DNA of 64,000 bases from Paramecium sonneborni. Its lineage: Eukaryota; Ciliophora; Oligohymenophorea; Peniculida; Parameciidae. Where the stretch lies: NCBI GenBank assembly GCA_905182985.1, contig CAJJDN010000074.1:5940-69939 (forward strand), in the 5' to 3' direction. Position 1 is the stretch's first letter. Every line of letters starts with the position of its first letter. A model generated the notes under the pieces. It made no database searches. It was not told where the DNA came from and saw only the letters and a program-made list of their open reading frames with translations. Of the stretch, positions 1-13,772 are shown one piece after another. The translations under genes and the position numbers were made by a program.

Positions 1-1160
1 TCCCAGATTGAAACGGAATATTTCAAACTGTCAGCATTACAATTCCATCAATCTTTATGAGTCTATTTTATATCTTATTTAAGCCATTAGAGGATAAATT
101 AGGGGGTTGTAGTTTTTTTATGACATCAATTTTATGGATTTAATTGGGAATTGATGGCTTTTAATAATGGAGGTTTCTTTTTAAAAAGTATAAGCAAATT
201 AATAACCTAGCCTAGTCAATGCTTGAAGTATTTTAACGAAAAAAACAAGTCATTGCCCGTTCAAGCATTTTCTTACCATAAATATGATTTTAAGTTATTG
301 ATTAGAATTTATCTATTAAATTCTTATTGTTTTAATATTGATCAAGGTAACTAAAATTATCGCTAAATTTGAGAGTATTATAAAGATTGCATTAAAAATT
401 TATTGGATTTCCAAAGTTAATATAGATTGGTTAAGTAAATATTTTGAATTTTCCTTCAGTTTGAAATAATGGGTACATTAATTGTGATATTGTATTCTTA
501 ATGCTTTTTTCTAAAGGAATTACAGGTTTAAAATGCTTTGGTGTAAATTCTAAACCCTAAGAAGAGTTATAGATTGTCTTAATAAAATGATTGTGAATTG
601 ATTCTTTATGTTCTTTGATGGAAATTTAATTAACAATTCTTAGATAAAAAATTAATACAATCAATTACAACATGCTGTGATAAGTTTATTGCTTGATTAG
701 TCATCATTAAATTTTGAATTTAATGTAATTTATATTAATAATTATTATTTCTCTTTTTTTAAAATTCTAAACTACCTTATAATTCAAATTAAATATTAGT
801 TCATTGATTGAATCCTATCTTAATTATAAATTTATTGAGCTTAGATGTGTCATATAAGAATCTTATTTAGTTAATTAGATTAATAAGCATTCTTAATTTT
901 TTTTACCCTTATAGGAGTCCAATTATTTTAATCCAAAAGAATAAGACTTTTGATTAAATATGTGATTGATAATTAAATAAATAAAAAATCTTCAAATTTT
1001 ATTATATAACTGCAATTTTCTTATTTCTAGATTTTAGTAATAAATTATCATATTTAACTAATAAATGGAAAATCTGTTTATGAAAAGTTAAAACTTTGAC
1101 TTTAATTTAGCAAAAAATAAAATTAATATAGAAAATGTCATCCCTTAATTGTTATCAACC
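1..1160. other. A+T-rich region without a supported gene
   Basis: I find no coding region here that I can defend. Reading frames are short, no frame shows ordinary codon preference, and no tRNA-like or repeat structure stands out. The last hundred bases contain in-frame ATGs at 1065 and 1080 that could extend the NACHT-WD40 gene upstream. The rest is either the 5' flank of that gene or the end of a neighbour outside the window. Confidence 0.5.
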
Positions 1161-4100
1161 ATGGATTTCAAAACTTCTGATTTTAAATTAAATTAAGTCA
1201 GTCTCATAAAATTAAGAGGAGGAGGATGTGGGACATCTTAGCCAGAGAAAAATATTATGGAGTAGTTAGAAATTGATTAAAATTTAAAAATGTCATCTTA
1301 ATTACCTCAAAACTTTCAAACAAATCTAAATGATTCATTAAACTTCATAGTAGAAGGTGCTAAGTAAATTGGAGATACAAATTAAAGAAATACAGTAATT
1401 ATGAAAATTTAATGGTTTATTCATAATCGAGAACACTTGAATTATTTTAATATTGATAAAAGAGAAACAAGCAAAAATTATGAATTAATTCAAGGAAATT
1501 TTTTAAAATTATTAACAGTCCTTACAACACATTTAAGAAGCTCAGGATTTTTTTGTTAATAAATTCTATAAATTTGTAATGAATTATTAAGAATTCTTTA
1601 TGCATTTTAATTAGACAATCCTAAAAGATTTTTTGATGATGATGTTAAATAAGAATACCTTCAATACTTATAAGACTTTAATATTTAATTAGATATAGAA
1701 TAAAGTAATGTTTGGAAGACTGGAATTGAATTTGAGCTAATAATGATGAAAATAATGATAATGAATTCAAAAAGTAATTCGACTGAAGGAAAGGATAAAT
1801 TATTAGATATTTTTAAGTAAGTTGCTATATCAATAGCATCATTCTCTCCTTCTGAAAACCTTTTTTAGAGTGTTGTAAATGGTTTTCAATATCTTATAAA
1901 AAAAGGGATGGAGAAAAAATTATATCCAATAGAAGTTTACTAAACTTATTATTTATTTTAATTAATTAAATGGTCTATTATCAGACAATTAAAGTCTAAG
2001 TAATCAGTTTATAAATAAATCGAATAATTGAAGAATGCTTTTCAAAAATATATTTTAGATTCTGAAAATTGGATTTTACATTTCAGTTGGATATAAATGA
2101 TAACTGATATTATTGCTTATCGTCCAATAATCAATAAGTCTATTCTATTTAACAAACAAGAGCCAAGTAAGTAATTTATCCTTTGGAATTCCTTAATAGA
2201 AAATAATTTAATTAATATTGTTTCATACAATAAGAATGAAGCAATCATGAACCTATTTTAGGACTAAGAGAGGAAAATGTTAAGTTTTGAATTATCTAAC
2301 TTTTTGGAAAATTATGGCAAAAAAAAATTTCTACTGTTTTCTCAATTTTTATTATAAGGAGATCTTATAAAAACGATTAATCATTGGGATTATTACAAAG
2401 AATTCTCTTTGAAAAAAAAAGAAAAAAAAAAGCATGAGGACTATGATATCATTTTAGCTAGTCATGAATTAGAAATATTACAAACATTAATTTTCAATTT
2501 TAAATCTTAAAAAGATACAATACTATCTAATTATTCCAGAATCTTATAACAATTTGAAACATTTTTTAAAGAGCCTTCTTAAATAATGATTGAAGTCATT
2601 AAAGATGATTAGTATGTATCTTTAGAGTAATTCTTAGAAGCCTATAAAAAATTAATTTTATTATCGAATTATATTTATTAGTTAGCTAAATTTGAAGTTG
2701 CTAAAATTAATATGCTTAAACCCTACTTAACTGAATTCTAGAATAATACTACTTTTAAGGATTCTGAGTAGTTAAAATTTCTCAAAAATTCATTATAAAG
2801 AATTGAAGATTTTAATAAAAATTAAATCAATTAATTGATCACTCAATTTTTAAATTACTTTTTAATTGCTATTAAATTTACCAGTTCAACTTATGAGTTA
2901 ATTTAGTTTTTAGATACTAAGTAATCGACAGATTTAGTTAATATATTGGATTCTTTTTAAGTTAATTAATTTGAAAAACTTTATGTTAGTTTTGAAATCT
3001 AATTTGATTAATTTACTTTTGAATTAAATATGTTTAAGGATAGTTTTATCTAGTTAATAGAGAAGAAAGAAGCAAATTAAATAAAAACAATCTCAATACC
3101 CTCATACAATATATCTGAAATTATTGATTATATTAGTTAAGGTAAATGGATTAATACAATTTTAAAAAATCTGTTATTTTAGGAATATTTTAGTAAATTC
3201 TCTTTGTTTGAATCATAGCTTATAACTTTACAAGATGTGAAAGAAAATTATGTAAATTGCAAATTTTGCATTACAACATTGAAATTTTTAAAAAAATTCT
3301 TCTAATTACAAGATTAAGAAATAAGATCAATTTTCTCTTAAATAAATCAACAAAAAAGCAAATAAGAAATCAAATAAGAAAATTTAAGTGTTAAACAAGT
3401 ATTTCTCTAAAATATTTTGGAATAATAAAGACAAAAAGTAGATGAGATAATAAACTAAATTAATGAAAAAGGTTTTAAAGTTGGCTGTAAAGCTTTAGTA
3501 GATTAAATATAATCTGATATTACACTGTATAAAGAAGAAATTTAGAAAATTTAGATAAATAAACAAAGTCAAGATATTTCATAATTCTTTTTAGAATCAT
3601 AATTTGTTTTACTAACAGTGATAAACGAGCCTAATAAAGTATAAATTTTAAAAGAACTTCTTGCTAATTATGATAGAAAATTGAGTTAAGTAGGTTAAAA
3701 AGATGAGAGCAATAAAAATTCCGAAAGCAATTAGAAAAATAATGAATAAAATAACCAGAAGGAGGAAATATAAATTGATGATAAGAAAAAATGCTTATAA
3801 ATACTAAATGAAAGTTATAAATATTTTAAGTCTTTTGAAAAATTATTAAGACTTGGTTTAGTTTTGATTCATCAATAAAGAAATATTTGCACTTCCAATT
3901 TAAAATAAGAATAATCATAGACAGAGTTATAGAAAAAATAATCAAACGAAGAATAAAAGATCAAACCTTACATAGAGAGCCTAATGAAAAAAAGAAATGA
4001 ATATTTTAGTGAAGAAAAATAAGCCTAAATAAAAATGCTAATTTAATTTTTAATTGACCAAACCAATAATAAATAATTTGATCCTGTTTATCTCAAATTA

Positions 4101-7100
4101 GAAGAATTTATAAAATTTTTTTAATTGTTTTTTAATGATAATTCAAGCTATGTGGGAGATTTAGCTAATTAGAAAAATATGAAAGCAGATAAAATTAATG
4201 ATTCAGTATGGAAAGATATCTAAAATGCATATAAAGAAACAAAAGAAAAGATTCTGGACTCACTAGATTATAAACCTGATTATAAAGTAAGAGAAGGATT
4301 AGTCTACAATTTAATCAAACTTTAATAAACTGTTTAAGAATAATAGATTAATTCATTTTCATCTAAATATATCAGCTACATGTGGGTGTTTGAAAAAGAT
4401 TAAAAAGTTAGAAGTTTATTGAAGAATAAAGAATTAATTGAATTTTAGAAGTAGTTATTTGCTTAAAATCTAGATAATTTATAAATTTCAATAAAAGATG
4501 AATTGAAAAGTAGAATATAAAAACTGGATAACCTCTAACAATAAATCAAACTTGAAGGAAATTAATAAAAAAGAGAATAAATTTAATTGTTGTTAAAGAA
4601 TACTTATGATGAATTAGATGAATCTTTAGAAAATATTTCTGAAATGTCAGAAGCCATGGATATTAATCTTATATTTCTCAAAGATATTTCGAAGGATGTA
4701 AAGTAAATAAAAGTGCAAATTGATAGTTTATAAGAAAGTATTAATTAAGTGGGTGATGATATTCGTAAATTAAGGGGGAAAAGTTATAAAGAATTATTAG
4801 ATATTAGAAAATAAAAAATATTATAATAATCAAAACTAAATGATGTTGACTCGGTTTATGTATAATTACACACAATTGAATATGACCCTATTACTGGTGA
4901 AAATATTCTTTCTGAAGGCAAGCAGACAACTTAATTGATGGTTTAATAATGGAATGATCCTAATGGAGAAGTCAATGAATTCATTTGGGAATATGAAATA
5001 TTAAGAGAAAAGGAATAAGTAGAAGCAGAAAAAGAAATAGAAATAGAAGATAAAATATAATAAAAAGAATTAAAAGATGTTATGTTAATTTCAGGATATG
5101 CTGGTTCTGGCAAAAGTAAAGCAGCCAGAAAAATAGAAGAATTTCTTTGGTTACAAGAAGGAATTCACTCAAAATGGATTCCAATATTTGTATCTCTTCC
5201 AACTTTAAAGAATCCAAAATATAATTTATTCGAATAGGCATTAGAATCAGAAAATTATTAATTTGATTAATATTAAATTAGAGAATTTAAAGATGCAATC
5301 TAAGCAAGAAAAGAAAAAATTTTACTCATCCTTGACAGTTACGATGAAATGAAATAAGATTGTATTTAGTAAAATCTATTAATGACTAATAAATTGTTTT
5401 AAGATTTAAATATTGACAAATTCAATTTAAATTTGAAAATAATTATTACAACAAGAAAAGAAATATTAAATTCAGTTGGATACTAAACTTGGTTTTATGG
5501 GTAAAGTCTTTCAACTTTGAAAGAAGTGTAGTTATAAAATTTTAATCAGAAATAGTAAAATTAATATATCAATAAATATGTTGAGTTGACTATTAAAAGA
5601 AAAATTAAAGAAGTTTATGAATTTGTTAAATCAATATCTGGGTATAATTTTGATTTGGAAGAATTCCTTTTAATTTGGGGTTTAATTTCTAAATAAGTTC
5701 ATGAAATTGTTTAAGAATCTAAATTTTCTAATCTATATGGAATTTTCAAAAATAAATAAGAAGTATAAATAATACAAAAATTAAAGACCCATAAAATTCT
5801 GGAAGTATTAAAAGAAGAATAAACAACCACATTACAAAAAGAGCTTTTAGCTTTGTGGAATCCAAATTAATTTAAAAAATCTATTGAAAGTGTTTAAATT
5901 CAAGATTTACTAACTACCCCATTTATGTTGGAAATTGTTGTTTAAGTTTTACCTAATATGATCAAAATGTATAAAGGATCAACAATTATTAAAGATATTT
6001 TCATCATTAATTTTATAAAATTGAAAAAATAGGTAAGCCAATCTAAAAGTTTAATTGAATTTTATCGAAAGGAATACAATCCATTCAATTAAAATGAAAG
6101 ATTACGCTTAGTTAAATTTGATATTGATTAGGAGTTCTCAAGATTAAATGATGAAGAATAACTTTCTAAGATTCAGAAAGCAGAAATAAATGAGACAGTT
6201 GATAAACTTGATAAAGAAAACTTTTTCTAAAAATATTCTATTGCTAGTATATTGAAATCTGAAGGAAATAATATTATTGTTGATGGTTATAAAGTCTAAT
6301 TAAACCCCGAAGACATTGATTTAGTAATTATGTCCTTAAAAATGAAAAAATTCACTATTTTTGAGTTTTATGAGAGCTTCATCAATTTTTATCATTTATA
6401 GTAAATTTAAAAATAAAGAGAATTAGGTAAAATATAGAATTATGAGAGCTTTGCATTTGATATTTAATAATTCTCTAATTCATTAGCTATTGATATGACT
6501 TTAAGAGAATTATCTTAAATAAATTATAAATCCTAAGGTAAACTTGATTTAAAAAGTAATTATAAAATAGAAAGAGTTGTTGATGATTGGTTGAAATAAT
6601 ATTTTGATATGGAAGATGAATATAAAAAATTAATTAGAACTTGTATTCTATTAACTTCTAAGGGAAGTATGCATTCCTTTACTCATAAATCAATTTAAGA
6701 ATTTTATGTTGCAAAATATATTTATGATCTTCTTTCATCTTTGAATATTAAACTTGATTATAATAATTCGAAATATTTAAATGAAGAAATGGAAAAATAT
6801 ATGGCAATATTATAGTCATCTGTATTCAACGACCCCAAATTTAATCTATCAACAGATAATTTTAGGAACATAATAAGCTTGATTATAGAAAAAATACTTA
6901 ATGATGAAAATATCAAGTATAAATTAATTGAGATAGTTAAACTTTCAAAAACACACTGTTACACTAGTTCAGCCTCAAATAGTATTTATTTATTAAATTA
7001 AATGAATGTTTATTTGGGATCTTAAGACTTTAGTTAAATAGAGTTAGCTAATACAAATATATCCGGTTTAAGCTTTTTTAATAGTGATTTAAGTAGCTCA

Positions 7101-10100
7101 AAATTCGAGAATGTAGAAATAAATTCGTGCAATTTCAATTTCGCTTAGTTATCAAATGTTTAATGGTCCAATTTGATTTGTAAAGAAAAACCATTTTTAA
7201 AAGGCCATACAAATAGAGTTGTAGAAGTAAAATTTTCCCCTAATGGTCTTTATATTGCATCTGCAGGAGATGAAAATGAAATTAAATTATGGAATTCTTA
7301 AACATATCAGTTGATTTAGAATTTAGAAGGGCATACAGATTCAATTAATACACTCTCATTTTCATCAGATTCTTCAATAATAATTTCTGGAAGTAACGAT
7401 TACACTATTAGAAATTGGGATATAAGAAATCTTTAAAACAAAATTACAGGTGTACTTATAGCTAAATTGAATGCTTAAGTCTTAAAAGTATAAATATCTA
7501 AAGATTAAAAAAGATTATATGTCTAAGATAAACATGGTCTTTTTTAGATTTTGAATTTAAAAAATGAAGATTTAACTTTGATTGATGATGAGATATTCAA
7601 ATTAGAAAATAAGAATAAGATTAGATTATTTGCTTTTAATCCAAAAAATCCAATAGTTTCAATTGCATATAGTAATTAATAAATTGAATTAATTGATTAT
7701 TCAACAAAAAATGAAGAAAAGCCCAAAATTATACAAAGTCCTCTTCTAAATTAGATTAGATATATGATATTTAGTCCAGATGGAAAATACTTTGCTGTCG
7801 CCTCATATCATGATGTTGCTGTTTATGATATTACACAAATAACAATATAAATGTTAAGCTAGTTTAGATTCACAAATGTCCGTTTAATAACTATTTAATT
7901 TGATTCAACAATTAAATATTTAATTATTGGCACAGAAGATTGTATATTTTAAAGAGAAATTCATCAACCTAAAATCGAAAGTCAGGAAGTCTAAGAAAAA
8001 TGTCTTGAAATTTAAATTTCACCAGATGGTTAATTAGCTGCAACAATATATGAAAACAAAATTATCATTAGAAACTTTTAATCAGATTAACTATTATATT
8101 CTCAATCTTTCGAGTTCTAGCCAAGTGAGATTAAGTTCTCAAATGATGGTACTGAATTATCCTTTTTGCTAAATCAAGGTAAAATCATTAAGAATTTTTT
8201 AATTATGAATTTAAATAAGTTTGAAATTATTTATAATCTTGCTTGGAATAATAAAATTTGGAATAAATTAATAATTTCAAAAAGATTTGAGAAAATGCTA
8301 GTTCTATTTAAATTAATTGAAACAGATTAATAGGAAATTACAGGATCCTTAATAATAGATAGAAATAAAATTAACTAAAATTTATAAAACTAGATATTGA
8401 ATTTAAACATTAAAAAGTTTTGTGTTAAATACAATAGTTGGATTATTGCTTATATAACATCGGATTCTAACTCTATAATAATATATAATTTAGATAAGAA
8501 AAAGTAAATTCAAGAGCCTCTTGAAAATGAAAAGAAAATAATCCAGAACTTTTCGTTTTCCCCTATAAAAAACCATTTAGCTGCTGTTTATGAGTAAGAA
8601 TTATTAATTTGGAATTTAGATTTGTAACCTTTTGGATTATAAAAAAGAATTAAATTGAATGACTTCTTTATTTCCTCTATGAATTATTCTCCTGATGGTT
8701 CACGAATAGGATTAATATTTGAAAATTCGTTTCAAATTTACAATTTAATTGAAGATAATTTTATAATTCATTAACAAAAATTTCAACCTAAAGAAATAGC
8801 ATTCTCAATAGATAATCAGTAGATTGGATTAATAACCTAAAAACATGAAATATTCTTTTTTAATGAAAATATGAATGAAAAAAAATTATATAACATTTCA
8901 AAAAACAAAGATTTTGTTTTTACGCCAGATTAGAAATGTATAATTACTACATATAAAAATGAATTAATTTTATTGGATCCATCTACTTTATAAAATATAG
9001 ATAAGAAGTTAATGAATATAAATTTTGATTCAGTTTCATTTTCTCAATATACAAATATAATTGTATTACAGAGAGATTTTATTATAGAATTATGGAACTA
9101 TTAAGATAATGCATTAAAATATATTGGATCTTATTTATTTGATTATTCCATCAGTTAAGTAGAATTTGTAAATGATGATTAACATCTTTTAATATTAAAA
9201 AAGAATTCGGAACTAATTTTGATTGAATTGAATTTTTAGTAGTTGTAATAAATAGCAATAGGTCAAATAGATTGCGGTGCCTTTTCATTGGATGGTTAAA
9301 TTGCATTAAATTATGAAAGCTATTTAAAAATATTTAATTCAGAGTTTTAAATGATAAATTTTTTAGAATTTGATCTTTCCTTCTGTAAATATTTAGAGTT
9401 TTTTGAGCATAAATAAAATTATATATTAGCTGTTTTAAGAGATAAAATTGTCATTTTAGATTATCTAGAGAATAAAATTATTAGTTGGCCCTCTTCATTT
9501 GAGGAGGGTTTAATTTAATCAAAATTAACTTTGTAAGATACATTAATTATGATGTAAGATGAAAATAGTGTTAAAGTTTGGGATATAAATGACTTCAACA
9601 ATATCTAATTATGCATGTATTAAGAAAATATTCAATCTTTTTTTATTTATGACGAAGGGAAATATGGAGTTGGAATAAGAGATGGTTAGGTAATAAGAAT
9701 TAAGGATATATTTAACTTAAATTTTGTATTTCCTATAAATTAAAAAGAAGAAAGTGATTAATTAATTATTAATTAAGAATCATATTTAATCTTAACTAAC
9801 TCTTATAAACTTTTATTTTATTAGAGAGATAACAAATAAATATTTAAATTTAAAGATGAGGTAATTAGCTTTGCATATTCTGAAGAAAAGAACTTGTTTG
9901 CAATTTTCTCAAGACAAAATTAAATTTAACTTGCTGAATTTTTGAATGGCCAATTTAATGTACTTTATGTTTTTGAAGAGAAAGTGTCAAATATCGATTT
10001 TGTTAGTCTGTTTTTATCGAAAGATGGAGAATAAATGATCATTAAATCTGAGGAAAGTTTCAGTGTATTTTAAATAAAAAAGAAGAAGAATGTATTTCGA

Positions 10101-13100
10101 AAAGTCTTTTATCTTGGTTTAAATGATTAGATTTCTATTATACCTAATTAGGCAATAGCATTTTAAAATTAAGGAACTTCTACCCAAAAGCAATATATAG
10201 CCCTTTTAATGCAGAATATGAAATCATTTAAGATAGTTGATGCTTAAAATTTGAAATAACAAGTATTAATTTATTCAAAAGATTTATCGATATTTGAATT
10301 AGGTTAAAATGAAGAAATTTATATGAATATTGGAAATAAATAAACTATTATCTTTGACTCTATAAAACTTAAAGTAAGAATAGAGGAGAATTCGAAAATG
10401 AATTGTAAAAATATCTTGAAATCTGTTGGAGAGGATAAATTTGTTTATATAAATGATGAGAATAAAATTATTTTATATACTGCATCAACTTTTTCTTAAT
10501 CAGAAATTGAAATAACCATAGATAAAATAACCTGCATAGAATATTTACCATAATAATAGTGGATAGCAGTAAGTACAGATGAGAATGCTATAATATTTTG
10601 TGATTTGTAAGCTAAAAATATTGTTGGATCATTAAAAGGACATTAAAAATAAATTAATTCTATGACAGTTTCACCGAATGGAAACGTTTTTGCATCTGCA
10701 AGTGATGATAAACTAATAAAGTTATGGAATATTCAATAAAATGAAACTTCAGAGGTTAAGTAGAGACATAAATATTCTATTAGTTGTTTGGTATTTTTTG
10801 AAGATGGTCAAACTCTAGCATCAGGTAGTATAAAGGGTTTAGATGAGGAAGTACCAATTTTTCTATGGGATCTAGTTGATAAAAAGTTACTGAATCAACT
10901 TAAAGGACATACAGATACTATTCTCTGTTTAGAAATCTCTTTTTGCGAGAAATAATTAATTTCAGGAAGCAAGAATGGAACTATAATCTTTTGGAATGTT
11001 CAATATCCATAGGCAGCAGAGATTTTATATTATATAGATGAATTCAATTTATCTATTAATTCTCTTAATATTTCCAAAAAGGAACCAAATTTTATTATAT
11101 TATCCAATCAGAATTGTATTTAAAAATGTAATCTAAAATAAATTAAAAAATAAGACAAAAGAACTCTCCAACTAAAGAATAGATTTTAAGAATACTAGTT
11201 TCTTTAAGCTGATTAATTTGTTTATATAGATGATAAATCGAAATTAAAATTATTAAAACTTGAAACACAAAAATAAGAGGTAATATCAACAGAAGGAAAT
11301 AAAATTATTTAAATCATTCCTTCAAAAGATTGCAGTTAGATTTTGTGTTTATAGAGCAATGGATATTTAAGTTCTTATTAAAAAAATAAGGATGCAAAAT
11401 GGATCAAGTATTATTTCAATCATTTATATACAAAGCATTTATTTATCACTCCCAATTAATAATTAATATTTTAGTTACTGAATAAATCTTAGGATATAAG
11501 CTCTCTTAAATATTAACCAATAATCATACATGATTTTAATAAATTTTTGTCTTCATCATCAGAGAAAGAATTTTTGATTGAATAATAGATTATGGATGAC
11601 GAAATAATAACATTTTCTTAAAACCTAATAATCAAATTTATTAATAATACTATAACAATACAAGAAATTAGTAATTAAAAAATTATTTAGAGTTTTAATA
11701 ATAGCCAATTTACAAAGAATTATAAAATATCATATGATTATAAATATTTGGCTTGTTAATCAAATAATAACAGTACATAAACTTTTCTATAAATATGGGA
11801 AATTTAAAATCCTAATAATTTCATTCAACTTAAGGTTTTAGACTAAAGTCTGATTGAATATGAATTCTCTAGTAAAGATTCAAACAAAATTTACGCAATT
11901 TATAAAAATGGAATTCTAATGCAATGGGATGTTATCAATCAAAGAGTTTAAATTTTGAACGTTTCTTTTTAATTGTCGAATTATATAAAATTTAATTTTT
12001 CAACAAGTTTAAAATATTTATTGTGCTATAAGGATGGTAATTAAATAGATGTATGGTAATTAGAAAATTCTGAAAAATATTTAGAAATAGATTTAATTTA
12101 TAGAATTGGAAACATCGCTTTTTCTAAAAATGATGAAAATTTTATAGTTGCTCTACCTTTTTAGGATTAAATTATTTTAACAAACAAAATAAAATAAAAT
12201 CACATTGATGTCATTTTTAATTAATCTAGAGAGCTAATAATTTAATTTGTTAATAATGAATAAAAATTAATTGCTATGATATCTCGTTTCCTAGTTTTAT
12301 GGTAAATAGATGAACAACTTAATTATTAATTAATAGGATATTGGTAAGTATTGGATGATCTTCTATAGAGTATTTAAACAAATTGCTTTTTTGATTACGA
12401 TGACTAAAAATAGTAAATAGCTATTAACTTTGAGAATAGGATATATGTAATAAAAATGATTCCAACAATTTGTATGAATAGTGAAGATAGCTTTGATCAT
12501 ATAAATGATTAAAGATCAGTTTGCTTTTCACCTGATAGTTAATATTTTATTAATTTGACTCCATATTTGAAAATCTACGAAGTATAAAATTTTAAAATGT
12601 TAATTGAATCCAAAGATTTTTAAGGTTAATCTGCTTCATTTTAATCAAATGAAATTTTAGTAATAGCAAATAATTAAGAAATGCACTTTATAAATATTAG
12701 TAAGATAGATAAATTAGAAGAGATTAACAAAATAAACTACTAAAATTAGATCTTTGATTTTGCATTAAGTTTGGACTATTTATTAATATAATACAAAAAT
12801 GAAAATGAACTATTTTAATAAATTAATGTAATTCCTGAAATGAAGTCAAAGAAGAAAAAGAAAAAGAAGAAAAATATTTAAATAAAAATGAGAGATCGAG
12901 ATAATTAAATAAATTAATAAGTGGATTGTCAAGATAAGCTTACGAAATTATATTCAAAAAATAATTCTCTTATATCTATCTTTTATACTTTTGGCAAACC
13001 ATAATTTAGTGAAAGTGGAAAATATTTAGTATTAAATAGATGGAACAACTTTTCAATAATTAATATTTAAAATATAGAAAATCATATTTTTGAATAACAA

Positions 13101-13772
13101 CATTTATTGGATCAATAAATTGAACATGGCTAAATTTTTTATTCTCCTGATGAAGAATTTATATTTTTATTTACACAAAACAGTATTTAACTTTTAAATT
13201 CAAAGAGTTTAATTTCAATAAAAAATTTTCCAATAGATTTTTTAGTAAAAGAGATTTAAATATCTTAAAATTGGAAATCCTTTGCTTTAATGAATGAAAC
13301 ATTTGTAAAGATTTATTTGTTTAAAAATTAATAAGAATTTGAATTGGTTTAGACAATTAATGAAAAAAAACACATATTCAATTGTGTCGCTTTATCTCCT
13401 AAAGGAGATCTATTTCTTACTGGAGGGTAAAATAAAGAAGATTTCACAAATTCAATATAGTTATGGAAATTATATTAAGATAGTAAATTATGCATTAATG
13501 ATTTATTATCTGATCAAGTAAAGTTATTAAAATTTTGTCCAGATGGAATCAATTTTGCTGCAGGTTTCTAAGATGGATCTGTTAATTTATTTTCAATAAA
13601 TGTAAAATAGTTAACACATGTTTCGGGCTCAGAATAATATAAAATATTTTGTTATTAATCATTTGCCAAGTAATCATTATTGTAAGCTCAATAATGCATA
13701 TTATCAAAATAACCAAAAATGCAAGAATCAATTATTTAACTTCTGTGTTAAAAAGGTGCAAATTAATAATGA
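1161..13772 (+). CDS. Giant NACHT-WD40 STAND-type NTPase
   Basis: A single intronless frame of 4203 residues ends at TGA 13770-13772. Residues 1-1300 are Lys/Gln-rich and partly coiled-coil. Near residue 1312 lies a P-loop, GYAGSGKSK (5094 on). It is followed by a Walker B-like LLILDSYDEM near 1386, a sensor-like ITTRKE near 1430, and the winged-helix-type motif FTHKSIQEFYVAKYI near 1840. A short linker resembling pentapeptide repeats (AxTxISGLSF, DLSSSKFEN) precedes WD40 blades that start at FLKGHTNRV (about 7200). Clear blades recur to the C-terminus, for example GHQKQINSMTVSPNG near 10640 and GHTDTILCLEI near 10900. About 2190 residues of blades would make several propellers (inference). 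In this family NACHT domains oligomerise on ligand sensing by the repeats. The ligand and output domain are unknown. The start is uncertain: in-frame ATGs at 1065 and 1080 are alternatives. Confidence 0.9.

Noticed and set aside
1161..13772. Hundreds of TAA and TAG codons in the frame, suggesting a pseudogene
   Set aside because: The same is true of every conserved gene here (uracil glycosylase, Tubby, kinases), where these codons fall at glutamine positions. TGA alone acts as stop.
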